Source: Planctomycetota bacterium
GTDB taxonomy: Bacteria; Planctomycetota; Planctomycetia; Pirellulales; UBA1268
DNA: 6,674 nt
NCBI GenBank assembly: GCA_003669255.1
Contig: QWPO01000009.1
Coordinates: 1-6,674, forward strand
Direction of reading: 5' to 3'
The notes below the pieces were generated by a model. That model was not told the origin of the DNA. It worked only from the letters and a program-made list of their open reading frames with translations, and did no database searches. Shown here in pieces: positions 1 to 6,396 of this stretch. How positions within the stretch are numbered: position 1 is the first letter of the stretch; the number at the start of each line of letters is the position of its first letter. The translations under genes and the position numbers were made by a program.

Positions 1-27
1 CTTCGGGAATCCAGAGTTATCCGGTCA

Positions 28-52
28 ATTAATCCGGTCTGACCGGATTAAT
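28..52. repeat. 25-bp palindrome in the integrase leader, probable operator or recombinase site
   Basis: Two perfect 12-bp arms, ATTAATCCGGTC (28-39) and its reverse complement (41-52), are separated by one T. A further direct copy of the half-site core ATCCGGTC lies at 19-26, thirteen bases before the one at 32-39, so there are three half-sites in 34 bp. The palindrome ends 28 bp before the integrase start codon. That position suits a repressor or autoregulatory operator, or binding sites for the integrase or its directionality factor. Seen directly: the symmetry and spacing. Inferred: any function. A terminator is unlikely because there is no loop and no T-run. Confidence 0.75.
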
Positions 53-70
53 GGCTGGATGGCCCCTCCC

Positions 71-75
71 GGAGG
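71..75 (+). promoter_or_regulatory. Shine-Dalgarno sequence that fixes the integrase start
   Basis: GGAGG is followed by a 5-nt spacer and ATG at 81. The in-frame ATG at 51 has no such site and lies inside the upstream palindrome, so 81 is preferred. The primase gene has the same arrangement (GGAGGT, ATG five bases after GGAGG). Confidence 0.75.
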
Positions 76-80
76 TCACC

Positions 81-1379
81 ATGGCTCGTCGCCCCAAGGG
101 TTCCGTCCCCTCTCTTCAGCTCCACAAACCAAGCGGCCGGGCCCGCGTCACGATCAACGGTCGTGACCACTGGCTCGGCAAGTGGGGCTCCCCAGAAGCT
201 CAAGAGGCGTACCGTCGTCTCATCAACGAGTTTCTCGCCACAGGTCGAATTTCCCCCGACCGTGAGCGTTCCCGACTGGCTCAGCAGGTGGTCGACCCTC
301 CCGTGGGCCCCACGGCTCACCAGGCCTCTTCCGAATCGGCCCCGCCGCCTACCTCAATCACCATCGCCGAGGTGCTCGGGCTCTATCTGGAGCATTGCAC
401 GACCTACTACCGGACCGCCGACGGCAAACGCCGAACGAGCACGTACGGCAATGCCTTGCAGGCTGCTCGGGCACTCCGCTCGTTTGACGGCCTCCCCGCC
501 AAAGACTTCGGCCCGCGGAAGCTGATGCATATCCGCGACGCCGAGGCGGCGACGGGCAGGGCCCGCGTCGGTTGCAACAAGCTCGTGAAGGCCATCCGGC
601 GGGTGTTTCGCTGGGCTGAGGCACACGAGTACGTGCCAATGGGCCTCCACCACGCGCTGATGACCGTCGAGCCGCTGCTCCCCGGTCGCACCACCGCCCA
701 CGAGCTGCCGCCGATCCTCCCGGTCGACGACGCCGTGGTGGAGATGACGTTGCCCCACGTCGCGCCGATCGTCGCCGACATGGTCCGCTTCCAGCGGCTC
801 ACCGGAACCCGCCCCGGGGAGGTCTGCGGCCTCCGCCCCGTCGACATCGACCGGGAAGGGGACGTCTGGACGTGGCGGCCTACCGATCACAAAAACGCGT
901 GGCGCAAGAAGGCCCGCGTCATCATGATCGGCCCCAAGGCCCAGGCGATCCTCCGGGGGTATCTTGTCCGCCCGGCGGTGGACTACTGCTTCTCCCCGGC
1001 GGAGTCGGAGCGGCAGCGGAGCAAAGTCCGTCGTCTCGCCCGAGAGTCACCGCTGACGCCGTCGCAGCGGGCAAGGAAGCCGAAGGCCAACGGCCGGCGA
1101 CGGCCTCGTGACCACTACGACAACGCCTCCTATCGGCGGGCGATCAGCCGGGGCGTCGTGGCGCTCAACAAGGCTCGGCTGGCGGAGGACCCGAAGGCGA
1201 CGCTGATCGAGGACTGGGCCCCCAACCGGCTCCGGCACACCGCGGGCACCGAGGTCCGGAAGAAGTTCGGCCTCGAGGCGGCGCAGGTCGTGCTTGGTCA
1301 CGCTCAGGCCGACGTCACGCAGATCTACGCCGAAGCCGACATGGAACTCGCGGCCGAGGTCGTCAGGAAGATCGGCTAG
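81..1379 (+). CDS. Tyrosine recombinase / site-specific integrase (planctomycete type)
   Basis: A 432-residue tyrosine recombinase expected to integrate and excise the element by strand exchange through a 3'-phosphotyrosine intermediate. Residues 1-60 form a basic N-terminal domain (MARRPKGSVP, then WLGKWGSPEA), probably for arm-site DNA binding. Residues about 90-200 are helical and fit a SAM-like core-binding domain. The catalytic domain follows: Arg244 in TGTRPGEVCGL, a Lys-rich strand near 271-278, Arg385 in PNRLRHT, His407 in LGHAQADVTQ and the nucleophile Tyr416 in TQIYAEAD. The usual first His of the HxxR box is Asn382, which I recall as common in planctomycete relatives. Residues about 306-345 are a very basic Arg/Lys insertion. 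The start at 81 is supported by GGAGG five bases upstream. The gene converges on the DUF1580-like gene and shares its stop region. The integrase call is secure; the target site is unknown. Confidence 0.95.
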   Translation: MARRPKGSVPSLQLHKPSGRARVTINGRDHWLGKWGSPEAQEAYRRLINEFLATGRISPDRERSRLAQQVVDPPVGPTAHQASSESAPPPTSITIAEVLGLYLEHCTTYYRTADGKRRTSTYGNALQAARALRSFDGLPAKDFGPRKLMHIRDAEAATGRARVGCNKLVKAIRRVFRWAEAHEYVPMGLHHALMTVEPLLPGRTTAHELPPILPVDDAVVEMTLPHVAPIVADMVRFQRLTGTRPGEVCGLRPVDIDREGDVWTWRPTDHKNAWRKKARVIMIGPKAQAILRGYLVRPAVDYCFSPAESERQRSKVRRLARESPLTPSQRARKPKANGRRRPRDHYDNASYRRAISRGVVALNKARLAEDPKATLIEDWAPNRLRHTAGTEVRKKFGLEAAQVVLGHAQADVTQIYAEADMELAAEVVRKIG

Positions 1380-1768
1380 TTGGCCGACGGCGGGGCAGTA
1401 GAGGAACGGCGACTGCCGCCGGTGAGTTCATCGAGGCGGCGGCGGGCTGCCTCGATCTCCTCGCGGCGTCGGTCGGTCTGCGCCTGGACCCGCGGCGGGG
1501 AGTGCCGGTCGATGTTCACGGTGGTGAGCGGCATGGAGGCACCCGGCTCGCTCCGGGCGGCGATGAAGCGCTCGATGGCGGAGGCGGTCACGTAGCGCTT
1601 GCTGCCGATGCAGACGCTCTCCAGCCTCACGCCCTTGCAGCCCTTGTGGCACCATCGCCACAGGGTGCTGACGTTCGGCTTGGGCTGCCCAGTAAGCTTG
1701 CCGATGTAGTCGGCTGCGGTGGGCAGGCTCATCGGCCGTTCCTCCGCGAATCGTCGTAGGTCGATCAT
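1376..1768 (-). CDS. DUF1580-like small DNA-binding protein
   Basis: This 130-residue protein begins MIDLRRFAEERPMSLPTAAD and continues through a helix-turn-helix-like stretch at about residues 15-45 (SLPTAADYIG, then PNVSTLWRWCHKGCKG). A short strand region follows (VRLESVCIGSKRYVT, 47-61), then the helix AIERFIAARSE. This matches my memory of DUF1580, a small planctomycete family often found beside integrases and built like excisionase or MerR DNA-binding domains. The C-terminal part (about 95-116) is an Arg/Glu-rich helix, and the last residues are disordered. GGAG lies nine bases upstream of the ATG. It lies 94 bp downstream of the HTH gene on the same strand, so cotranscription is plausible. 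A role as excisionase or repressor is inferred from fold and position. The stop codon overlaps that of the integrase within a shared CTAG. Confidence 0.8.
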   Translation of the reverse strand: MIDLRRFAEERPMSLPTAADYIGKLTGQPKPNVSTLWRWCHKGCKGVRLESVCIGSKRYVTASAIERFIAARSEPGASMPLTTVNIDRHSPPRVQAQTDRRREEIEAARRRLDELTGGSRRSSTAPPSAN

Positions 1769-1862
1769 GACGGGGCTCCATCAAGCGGAATGAATGAAAG
1801 CAAAGCAAGATTTGTCTGAAATAGGCGAGTGCAGGGCGATACACGACGCCATCCCGCAGGCG

Positions 1863-2132
1863 TCACCTCACCGCCTCGTCGATGAACGCGACCAGGTCCT
1901 TGAAGCGGTAGCGGCGAATCGGCCTGCGAAATCCGGACGCCACGAACTCGACGCAGCGGAGTCGGTCGCGCCGCACGAGCTCTCGGAGCGTCTTGGGGCT
2001 GATGCAGAGCAAATTGGCGGCGTCGATGGTGTCGAGAAGCGTTGCCCGGGCGAAGTGATTGCCAAGGGCCGCGAGCTCTTCGTCAGCATCGAATGCGGCG
2101 TCGGCCGACAGGTTGGGATCGTCTGGGGGCAT
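1863..2132 (-). CDS. Small excisionase/MerR-like helix-turn-helix protein
   Basis: An 89-residue protein. Residues 1-30 are acidic and variable (MPPDDPNLSADAAFDADEEL). Residues 31-88 form a compact DNA-binding module: LLDTIDAANLLCISPKTLRELVRRDRL is the likely helix-turn-helix, followed by a basic wing (FRRPIRRYRF) and a last helix (KDLVAFIDEAVR). This is the layout of HTH_17/excisionase-type proteins, which help a recombinase choose excision or act as repressors. The frame stays open upstream to 2402, but the start at 2132 is preferred: GGAG lies nine bases before it, and the longer version would translate the repeat-containing control region. It leads the leftward pair with the DUF1580-like gene and diverges from the 503-residue gene. 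Whether it is an excisionase or a repressor cannot be told from sequence alone. Confidence 0.75.
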   Translation of the reverse strand: MPPDDPNLSADAAFDADEELAALGNHFARATLLDTIDAANLLCISPKTLRELVRRDRLRCVEFVASGFRRPIRRYRFKDLVAFIDEAVR

Positions 2133-2361
2133 GGCTGAATGCTCCGTGTAGGCGGGGACTTTACGCGGGCGGCGAACGCCGGTGTCCGGGACGGAGTCAT
2201 CAGAGCGCACCCCGGGGCAGCGACCGTTTTTCAGGGCGTTTTTCAGCATGGCTAAGCGCTTGGACGAAACGATCGGGCGTCGATAGGTTGAACCGGAGAC
2301 GTTGGGGCGACGTGTGCGTTTTTCCGGCGTCCCGTTCAATACACCACGCAACAGGCCAGCC
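2133..2361. promoter_or_regulatory. Divergent control region between leftward HTH operon and rightward replication genes
   Basis: These 229 bp separate two divergently read genes and should contain promoters in both directions, although I see no convincing sigma-70 hexamers. CGTTTTTC occurs three times on the + strand: 2225-2232, 2237-2244 and 2317-2324. The first two form a 12-bp tandem repeat, CGTTTTTCAGGG then CGTTTTTCAGCA. An 8-bp palindrome AAGCGCTT sits at 2254-2261. Repeated short sites between divergent DNA-binding and replication genes suggest an operator region or iterons; that reading is inference. Confidence 0.5.
2221..2237 (-). repeat. 17-bp motif, copy A (inverted partner at 3867-3883)
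   Basis: The minus strand reads GCCCTGAAAAACGGTCG, identical over 17 bases to the plus strand at 3867-3883. The match stops at both ends, so this is not an extended duplication. On the minus strand the motif reads towards the HTH gene, whose start lies 88 bp further on. It overlaps the CGTTTTTCAG tandem repeat. A shared protein-binding site is the simplest explanation; short terminal repeats of a once-mobile segment are an alternative. Confidence 0.7.
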
Positions 2362-3873
2362 ATGTCGCCCGCCCAGAAGCAGTCGAAGGCCAAGCCCACC
2401 ACGCCGAAGCCGACAAGCGGAGGAAAGCCGCCAGCACCGCGATCACGCCAACGGCGACCGCGAGCAGGGAGCGGGGCCCCGCGGTCACAAGCCCTCGATC
2501 AACTTGCGGCCTTCGTGGTTGGTGTCGAGGAGCTGGTGCCGCGGGTCAAAAAAATCTTCGACGACACCTCCAGCGCGCCGCCGGACAACGCGAACAAGCA
2601 GACACGGTTCGCCAACAAGATCGACTCACTGGCGACCGACGCGGAGGCTTTGCTGCGGAGCCTCGATGCCGCGTACGCCGAGGCCAAGCACCTGCCAGGC
2701 CTTCAAAAGTGCGCCCCCGGTGACGCGCTCGCCAAGCGACTGTTGACCGGGCTCAAGGTCGCGTCGGTCGAAAAGCAGTTTCAGGGCCACATCGAGGAGT
2801 TGCGGCAGTTGGCGACCACGGCCCGGCAGCCGATGTCTCCGGAGGAGTCACGAGACCTGTGGGAGCGGTTTGCCAAGCTTGTGGAGGGCTTGGGCGGAAT
2901 CCTCGATCTCGCGCAGAGCGTGCAGCGGGTGATCGCGAGGCACCGGGAACGGCTCGCCGGGCTACGAAGCGAGGAAGACCTGCGGCACTACGTCTTGAGC
3001 TGCCTGCGAACCACCTCGACGCCGGAACTGAAGAGGTTGCGAAGCAGTATCGACGAGTCATTCACGTCGCTCGCCGATGTCGAGAGGGCCGTTCGTGATC
3101 TGTGCCGCGGCATTGCGAAGGTGGTCGCGAGACAACGAAACTCCATCAGGGCGGCGATGCACGCGGAATCGTCCATCATCCAGCAACAGGACGTGGTGCA
3201 TCTGGCACTTCGCGAATTCGAGGAGCACGCCCGAACCTTTATCGAGGCGATCGAGAAATCGCAGCCGTACATGGACGTCGTGGCCGATGGCGAGAGCAGT
3301 GCGTTCCCAGATCTGCCGAAGGCGGTTAACTCGCTCGTCGTGGAGCTACGGACGCGGGTCGATATCGTCGCGATGTGGATCGAGGCGGTCGAGAAGCAGC
3401 AGGTGGCGGCGTTTGTCATGCCCGGGGGTTTTATGGCGAGCGTATGGAGGATTGCCCATGGCCTTCGTGAGGCTCGGGCGCAGTTGGACCGGTTTCTGGC
3501 GGTGAATCCCGAGGGTACGGATGCAAGCGGCGCTGCAGACACCGCTGTTGCGGCTTCGGTGGAGAGCGAGTTGTTCGTCGGGCTGGGGGAGAACGAGCGA
3601 CGGGTGCTTGAGGCACTGATACTGGCCGGTGAGCATCGTGAGGCCGGGATGACGATCAAAGCCCTGATGGCGGCGACCGGACTCACGTACACGGTGGTGA
3701 GAAGGACCCTGACAGAGCGTCTCGGGTCAAAGATTGTGACGAAGGACAAGCAAGTCCGGCGGGGCGGACCTCGGGCAGGAGGAAGTTCGTCGCCGCCCGA
3801 CCTCTTCTCGGTGCCGGAGGCGATGAGCGTCGCGTATTGCCGCTGGCTGGCCGCCTCGCGAAATATGCCCTGA
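2362..3873 (+). CDS. Uncharacterised 503-residue helical protein with C-terminal winged-helix-like domain
   Basis: I do not recognise this family. Residues 1-43 are a disordered, strongly basic Lys/Pro/Arg-rich tail (for example RSRQRRPRAG), the kind that binds nucleic acid. Residues about 44-383 are predicted almost wholly helical with many charged heptad-like stretches, such as VEKQFQGHIEELRQL and LREFEEHARTFIEAIEK, suggesting helical bundles or coiled coils. Residues about 406-465 (GLGENERRVLEALI, then MTIKALMAATGLTYTVVRRTL) look like a winged helix with the second helix pair as reader. The end is Gly/Ser-rich and polar. No signal peptide, membrane span, Walker motif or nuclease motif is visible. 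The start is uncertain: ATG 2362 lacks a clear Shine-Dalgarno site, while in-frame GTG 2314 and TTG 2302 lie upstream. It sits 139 bp before the primase on the same strand. A replication accessory or regulator is possible, as is a cargo function. Confidence 0.8.
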   Translation: MSPAQKQSKAKPTTPKPTSGGKPPAPRSRQRRPRAGSGAPRSQALDQLAAFVVGVEELVPRVKKIFDDTSSAPPDNANKQTRFANKIDSLATDAEALLRSLDAAYAEAKHLPGLQKCAPGDALAKRLLTGLKVASVEKQFQGHIEELRQLATTARQPMSPEESRDLWERFAKLVEGLGGILDLAQSVQRVIARHRERLAGLRSEEDLRHYVLSCLRTTSTPELKRLRSSIDESFTSLADVERAVRDLCRGIAKVVARQRNSIRAAMHAESSIIQQQDVVHLALREFEEHARTFIEAIEKSQPYMDVVADGESSAFPDLPKAVNSLVVELRTRVDIVAMWIEAVEKQQVAAFVMPGGFMASVWRIAHGLREARAQLDRFLAVNPEGTDASGAADTAVAASVESELFVGLGENERRVLEALILAGEHREAGMTIKALMAATGLTYTVVRRTLTERLGSKIVTKDKQVRRGGPRAGGSSSPPDLFSVPEAMSVAYCRWLAASRNMP

Positions 3874-3883
3874 AAAACGGTCG
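3867..3883 (+). repeat. 17-bp motif, copy B, overlapping the stop of the 503-residue gene
   Basis: GCCCTGAAAAACGGTCG on the plus strand, the exact inverted partner of 2221-2237. The TGA stop of the preceding gene (3871-3873) lies inside it. It reads towards the primase start, 129 bp downstream, just as copy A reads towards the HTH gene. The two copies therefore bracket the 503-residue gene. Confidence 0.7.
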
Positions 3884-3897
3884 GGGCATTGGCGTGG

Positions 3898-3945
3898 GTG
3901 AGTCTGAACCCGCGGCTGATGGATGACGCCGCGGCCGGGACTCAC
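3898..3945 (+). repeat. Bipartite stem-loop between the 503-residue gene and the primase gene
   Basis: An outer 7-bp stem (GTGAGTC 3898-3904 with GACTCAC 3939-3945) and an inner 7-bp GC stem (CCGCGGC 3910-3916 with GCCGCGG 3928-3934) are separated by a small internal loop of 5 and 4 nt and closed by an 11-nt loop. There is no T-run after it, so a classical intrinsic terminator is not supported. It could be an RNA control element in the primase leader, part of an origin, or a weak terminator. A smaller CTGAT/ATCAG hairpin (3984-3999) lies just before the ribosome binding site. Confidence 0.5.
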
Positions 3946-4002
3946 GAGCCACCTTTATGGTTGGCATTGCGTGAGCCTTCGGTCTGATTCCCACATCAGC
4001 GC

Positions 4003-4007
4003 GGAGG
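4003..4007 (+). promoter_or_regulatory. Shine-Dalgarno sequence that fixes the primase start
   Basis: GGAGG, then a 5-nt spacer and ATG at 4013. The frame is open from an ATG at 3923, but those 30 extra codons have no ribosome binding site, do not resemble the start of this family, and run through the stem-loop region. Confidence 0.75.
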
Positions 4008-4012
4008 TTCCC

Positions 4013-6391
4013 ATGCTACGAGACATTTCGCAGATCATCCCGGTCAACGAGGACGGCATCCCGGCCGCCATGAAGTCGGAAGCACGGTGGGTTGTCTGGG
4101 TCGCGGTGGAGCAGCGCCGCCGCGACGGGACGATCGAGTTCTCGAAGGAGCCGCGCCGGGCGGGTGACCCAGGACGCCGGGCCAGTTCGACCGACCCTGC
4201 GACGTGGAGCGACTTCTTCACCGCATTGCGGACGCTTGAAGGCGGCACGGTGCATGGCCTGGGATTCGTTCTGGGTGACGGGTGGATCGGGGTCGATCTC
4301 GACAACGCCTTCGAGGCGGATGGCAGCCTGCACGCGGAAGCGGCGGATACCGTCCACGAGTTGCAGTCGTTCACCGATCGAAGCGTCTCCGGCGATGGCG
4401 TTCACGTGATCGCCCGGGGCGAGGTCCCCGAGGGCCGGAAGTGGGCTGACGTCGAGGTCTACGGCTCCGGGCGTTACTTCACCGTCACGGGCGACCATCT
4501 TCCGGGTACACCGACGACCGTGGAGCATCGCGGCACCGAAGTAGCGGCACTGCTTGAGCGACTCAGGCAACGGGACGTCGGAAGGGGCTGCCGGGGCGCA
4601 TCGACGGTGCCGGTGCCGCCGGATGAGCGAGGCGCGGACGAGCCCCCGGCGCCAGCCACTGACGAGGAGATCATCGAGGTCGCGCATCGCGTCTGTCGGG
4701 GGTTCGCCGCGGTCTGGAGTGGGAACTTCAGCGGGTACGACGACGACGAATCCCGCGCCGAAATGGCGATCGCACAGTGGCTGGCGTTTGTCTGCGGCCG
4801 CGGGCAGGAGCGGCTGGTGCGGCGGCTCATGTGGCAAAGCGACCTGCGGCGGGAAAAGTGGACGACCAACCGCACCTATCTGGACCGGACGATCAGCCGG
4901 GCCTTCGAGGGCCGGGGCGACGACGACTTCTACCACTGGCCGCGGCTCGCCCGGACGACGTCGATCGCGCTGGTGGACAGGGAGAACGAGGAGGATCGGA
5001 CCCGGGTGCTGGTTGGTCCGATCGACCTCTGCCAGCCGACGACGCTTGACGACACGGGGTTTGTCAGGCGCCTGGCCAGGGAAGCGCAGAACCAGATCCG
5101 CTACGTTCCAGACTGGCAGAAGTGGATCTCCTGGGATGGTACGCGCTGGAGGCTCGATGATTCAGCGCCCGCCATCCAGGCCGCCCAGGAGCTTCGAGAT
5201 CGGCTTTGGCGGGAGTTTGCGGAACTGCCTCACGAGCAACGCAGCGAGGCGGCCATCAAGTTACTGAAGGCTGTCGGCGGCGCTCGTCGGCTTCAGGCTA
5301 TCGTCAGCCTCGCGGCGAGTGAGCCCACCCTCCGGATCAGGTACGAGGCGCTCGACACGCACCCCATGCTGCTTAACGTCCGAAACGGGACGCTCGACCT
5401 GCGAACCGGGATTCTGCGGCAGCATCGCCGGGAGGATTTCATTACGCAGATGGCGGCCGTGACCTTCGATGCCGAGGCCGTGTCGCCGCTGTGGACGCGT
5501 TTCATTTCGCAGGCGGCAGGCGACGACCCCGAGCTGATCCGGTTCTTGCAGATCTCGGCCGGGCTCGCGCTTTCGGGCGATGTGAGCTGTCAGGCGCTCT
5601 GGTGCCATCACGGGAGTGGCGGCAACGGGAAATCGACCTATCTCGGCGCCATGGTGAACATGCTCGGGGACTACGCCGGTCCCGCCCCCCACGACTTTCT
5701 CATGATTCGGCAGGGCAACTCCCACCCGACCGAGCTGGCGCAACTCTACGGCAAGCGGCTGGTGACGGCCGTGGAGTGCGAGGGAGGACGACGGCTCCGC
5801 GAGAGCTTCGTGAAGATGATCACCGGCGGAGACAAGGTGGCAGCCCGGCGCATGAACGAGGACTTCTGGGACATGCACCCGACCTGGCACATACACGTGA
5901 CGTTCAACGATCCGCCGACGATAGGTGGCACGGACGACGGAATCCGGCGGCGGCTCAAGGTGGTGCCGTGGCGGGTGAGCTTCCGGGGGGCCAATCAGGA
6001 CCGCTCGGTGAAGGACGCCCTAGAGTCCGAGGAGCACCGGTCGGCGATCCTGAACTGGTGCCTGTGCGGCATCCGGGAGTGGATCGCGACGGGCCGATTC
6101 GAAGCCACGGCGGTCACACAGGCGACGGCGGAGTACGTCGCCGAGCAGGATATCTTCGGGACGTTCATCGCCGAGGAGTGCAGGCTGAACACCACCGCAA
6201 GCGTCGTCTTCGATAGCTTTCAGCGGTACTTCAGGTCATGGCTGGAGCAGCGGGGCGAGCACGTCGACAAGTGGACAGCCCGGCGCGTGGCCACGGAGTT
6301 GACGCGTCGGGGGCACGTGAAGGAGAGGCCGACCAGCGGGCAGCACCGCGGTCAAACGATCTACCACGGGCTCGGACACGACCACTGCTGA
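4013..6391 (+). CDS. Replication protein: AEP-type primase-polymerase fused to SF3 helicase (phage/plasmid primase family)
   Basis: A 792-residue protein expected to prime and unwind the element's own DNA during replication. The N-terminal domain (about 20-165) has archaeo-eukaryotic primase signatures as in phage NrS-1 polymerase: the metal-binding pair Asp95/Asp97 in IGVDLDN, SGDGVH ending in His131, Glu148 in VEVYGSGR, and TVTG. A helical segment (about 218-300), including REKWTTNRTYLDRTI, matches the NrS-1-like helix-bundle domain. A D5_N-like linker contains MLLNVRNGTLDLRTG near 452-466. The helicase has Walker A GSGGNGKST (534-542), acidic Walker B around Glu588/Glu590 in VTAVECEGG, the TGGDKVAARR motif (604-613), the sensor Asn632 in TFNDPP and arginines RRRL (645-648). 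The C-terminus (about 710-790) looks like a winged helix. All catalytic residues are intact, and its length is close to that of P4 alpha. A GGAGG site precedes the ATG. Confidence 0.95.
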   Translation: MLRDISQIIPVNEDGIPAAMKSEARWVVWVAVEQRRRDGTIEFSKEPRRAGDPGRRASSTDPATWSDFFTALRTLEGGTVHGLGFVLGDGWIGVDLDNAFEADGSLHAEAADTVHELQSFTDRSVSGDGVHVIARGEVPEGRKWADVEVYGSGRYFTVTGDHLPGTPTTVEHRGTEVAALLERLRQRDVGRGCRGASTVPVPPDERGADEPPAPATDEEIIEVAHRVCRGFAAVWSGNFSGYDDDESRAEMAIAQWLAFVCGRGQERLVRRLMWQSDLRREKWTTNRTYLDRTISRAFEGRGDDDFYHWPRLARTTSIALVDRENEEDRTRVLVGPIDLCQPTTLDDTGFVRRLAREAQNQIRYVPDWQKWISWDGTRWRLDDSAPAIQAAQELRDRLWREFAELPHEQRSEAAIKLLKAVGGARRLQAIVSLAASEPTLRIRYEALDTHPMLLNVRNGTLDLRTGILRQHRREDFITQMAAVTFDAEAVSPLWTRFISQAAGDDPELIRFLQISAGLALSGDVSCQALWCHHGSGGNGKSTYLGAMVNMLGDYAGPAPHDFLMIRQGNSHPTELAQLYGKRLVTAVECEGGRRLRESFVKMITGGDKVAARRMNEDFWDMHPTWHIHVTFNDPPTIGGTDDGIRRRLKVVPWRVSFRGANQDRSVKDALESEEHRSAILNWCLCGIREWIATGRFEATAVTQATAEYVAEQDIFGTFIAEECRLNTTASVVFDSFQRYFRSWLEQRGEHVDKWTARRVATELTRRGHVKERPTSGQHRGQTIYHGLGHDHC

Positions 6392-6396
6392 GGAGG

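Noticed and set aside
1794..2138. 114-codon plus-strand frame antisense to the small HTH gene
   Set aside because: The minus strand encodes a recognisable helix-turn-helix module. The plus-strand peptide has no recognisable fold and no ribosome site.
2133..2402. Longer version of the minus-strand HTH gene starting at 2402
   Set aside because: The extra 90 codons would cover the control region and its tandem repeats, overlap the start of the divergent gene, and lack family resemblance. ATG 2132 has a suitable GGAG.
2988..3749. 253-codon minus-strand frame inside the 503-residue gene
   Set aside because: It is a Ser/Ala/Arg-rich antisense shadow without a ribosome site or recognisable domain. 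The plus-strand frame is longer and protein-like throughout.
3885..3974. Near-direct repeat GGCATTGGCGTG (3885-) and GGCATTGCGTGAG (about 3963-)
   Set aside because: The match is short and gapped, so it could easily arise by chance. No function is suggested by its place.
3961..3989. TTGGCA as a -35 box for the primase
   Set aside because: At the right spacing the -10 position reads CTGATT, a poor match to TATAAT.
4016..4936. 306-codon minus-strand frame inside the primase gene
   Set aside because: Antisense shadow of a gene with clear catalytic motifs. High-GC genes often leave such open antisense frames.
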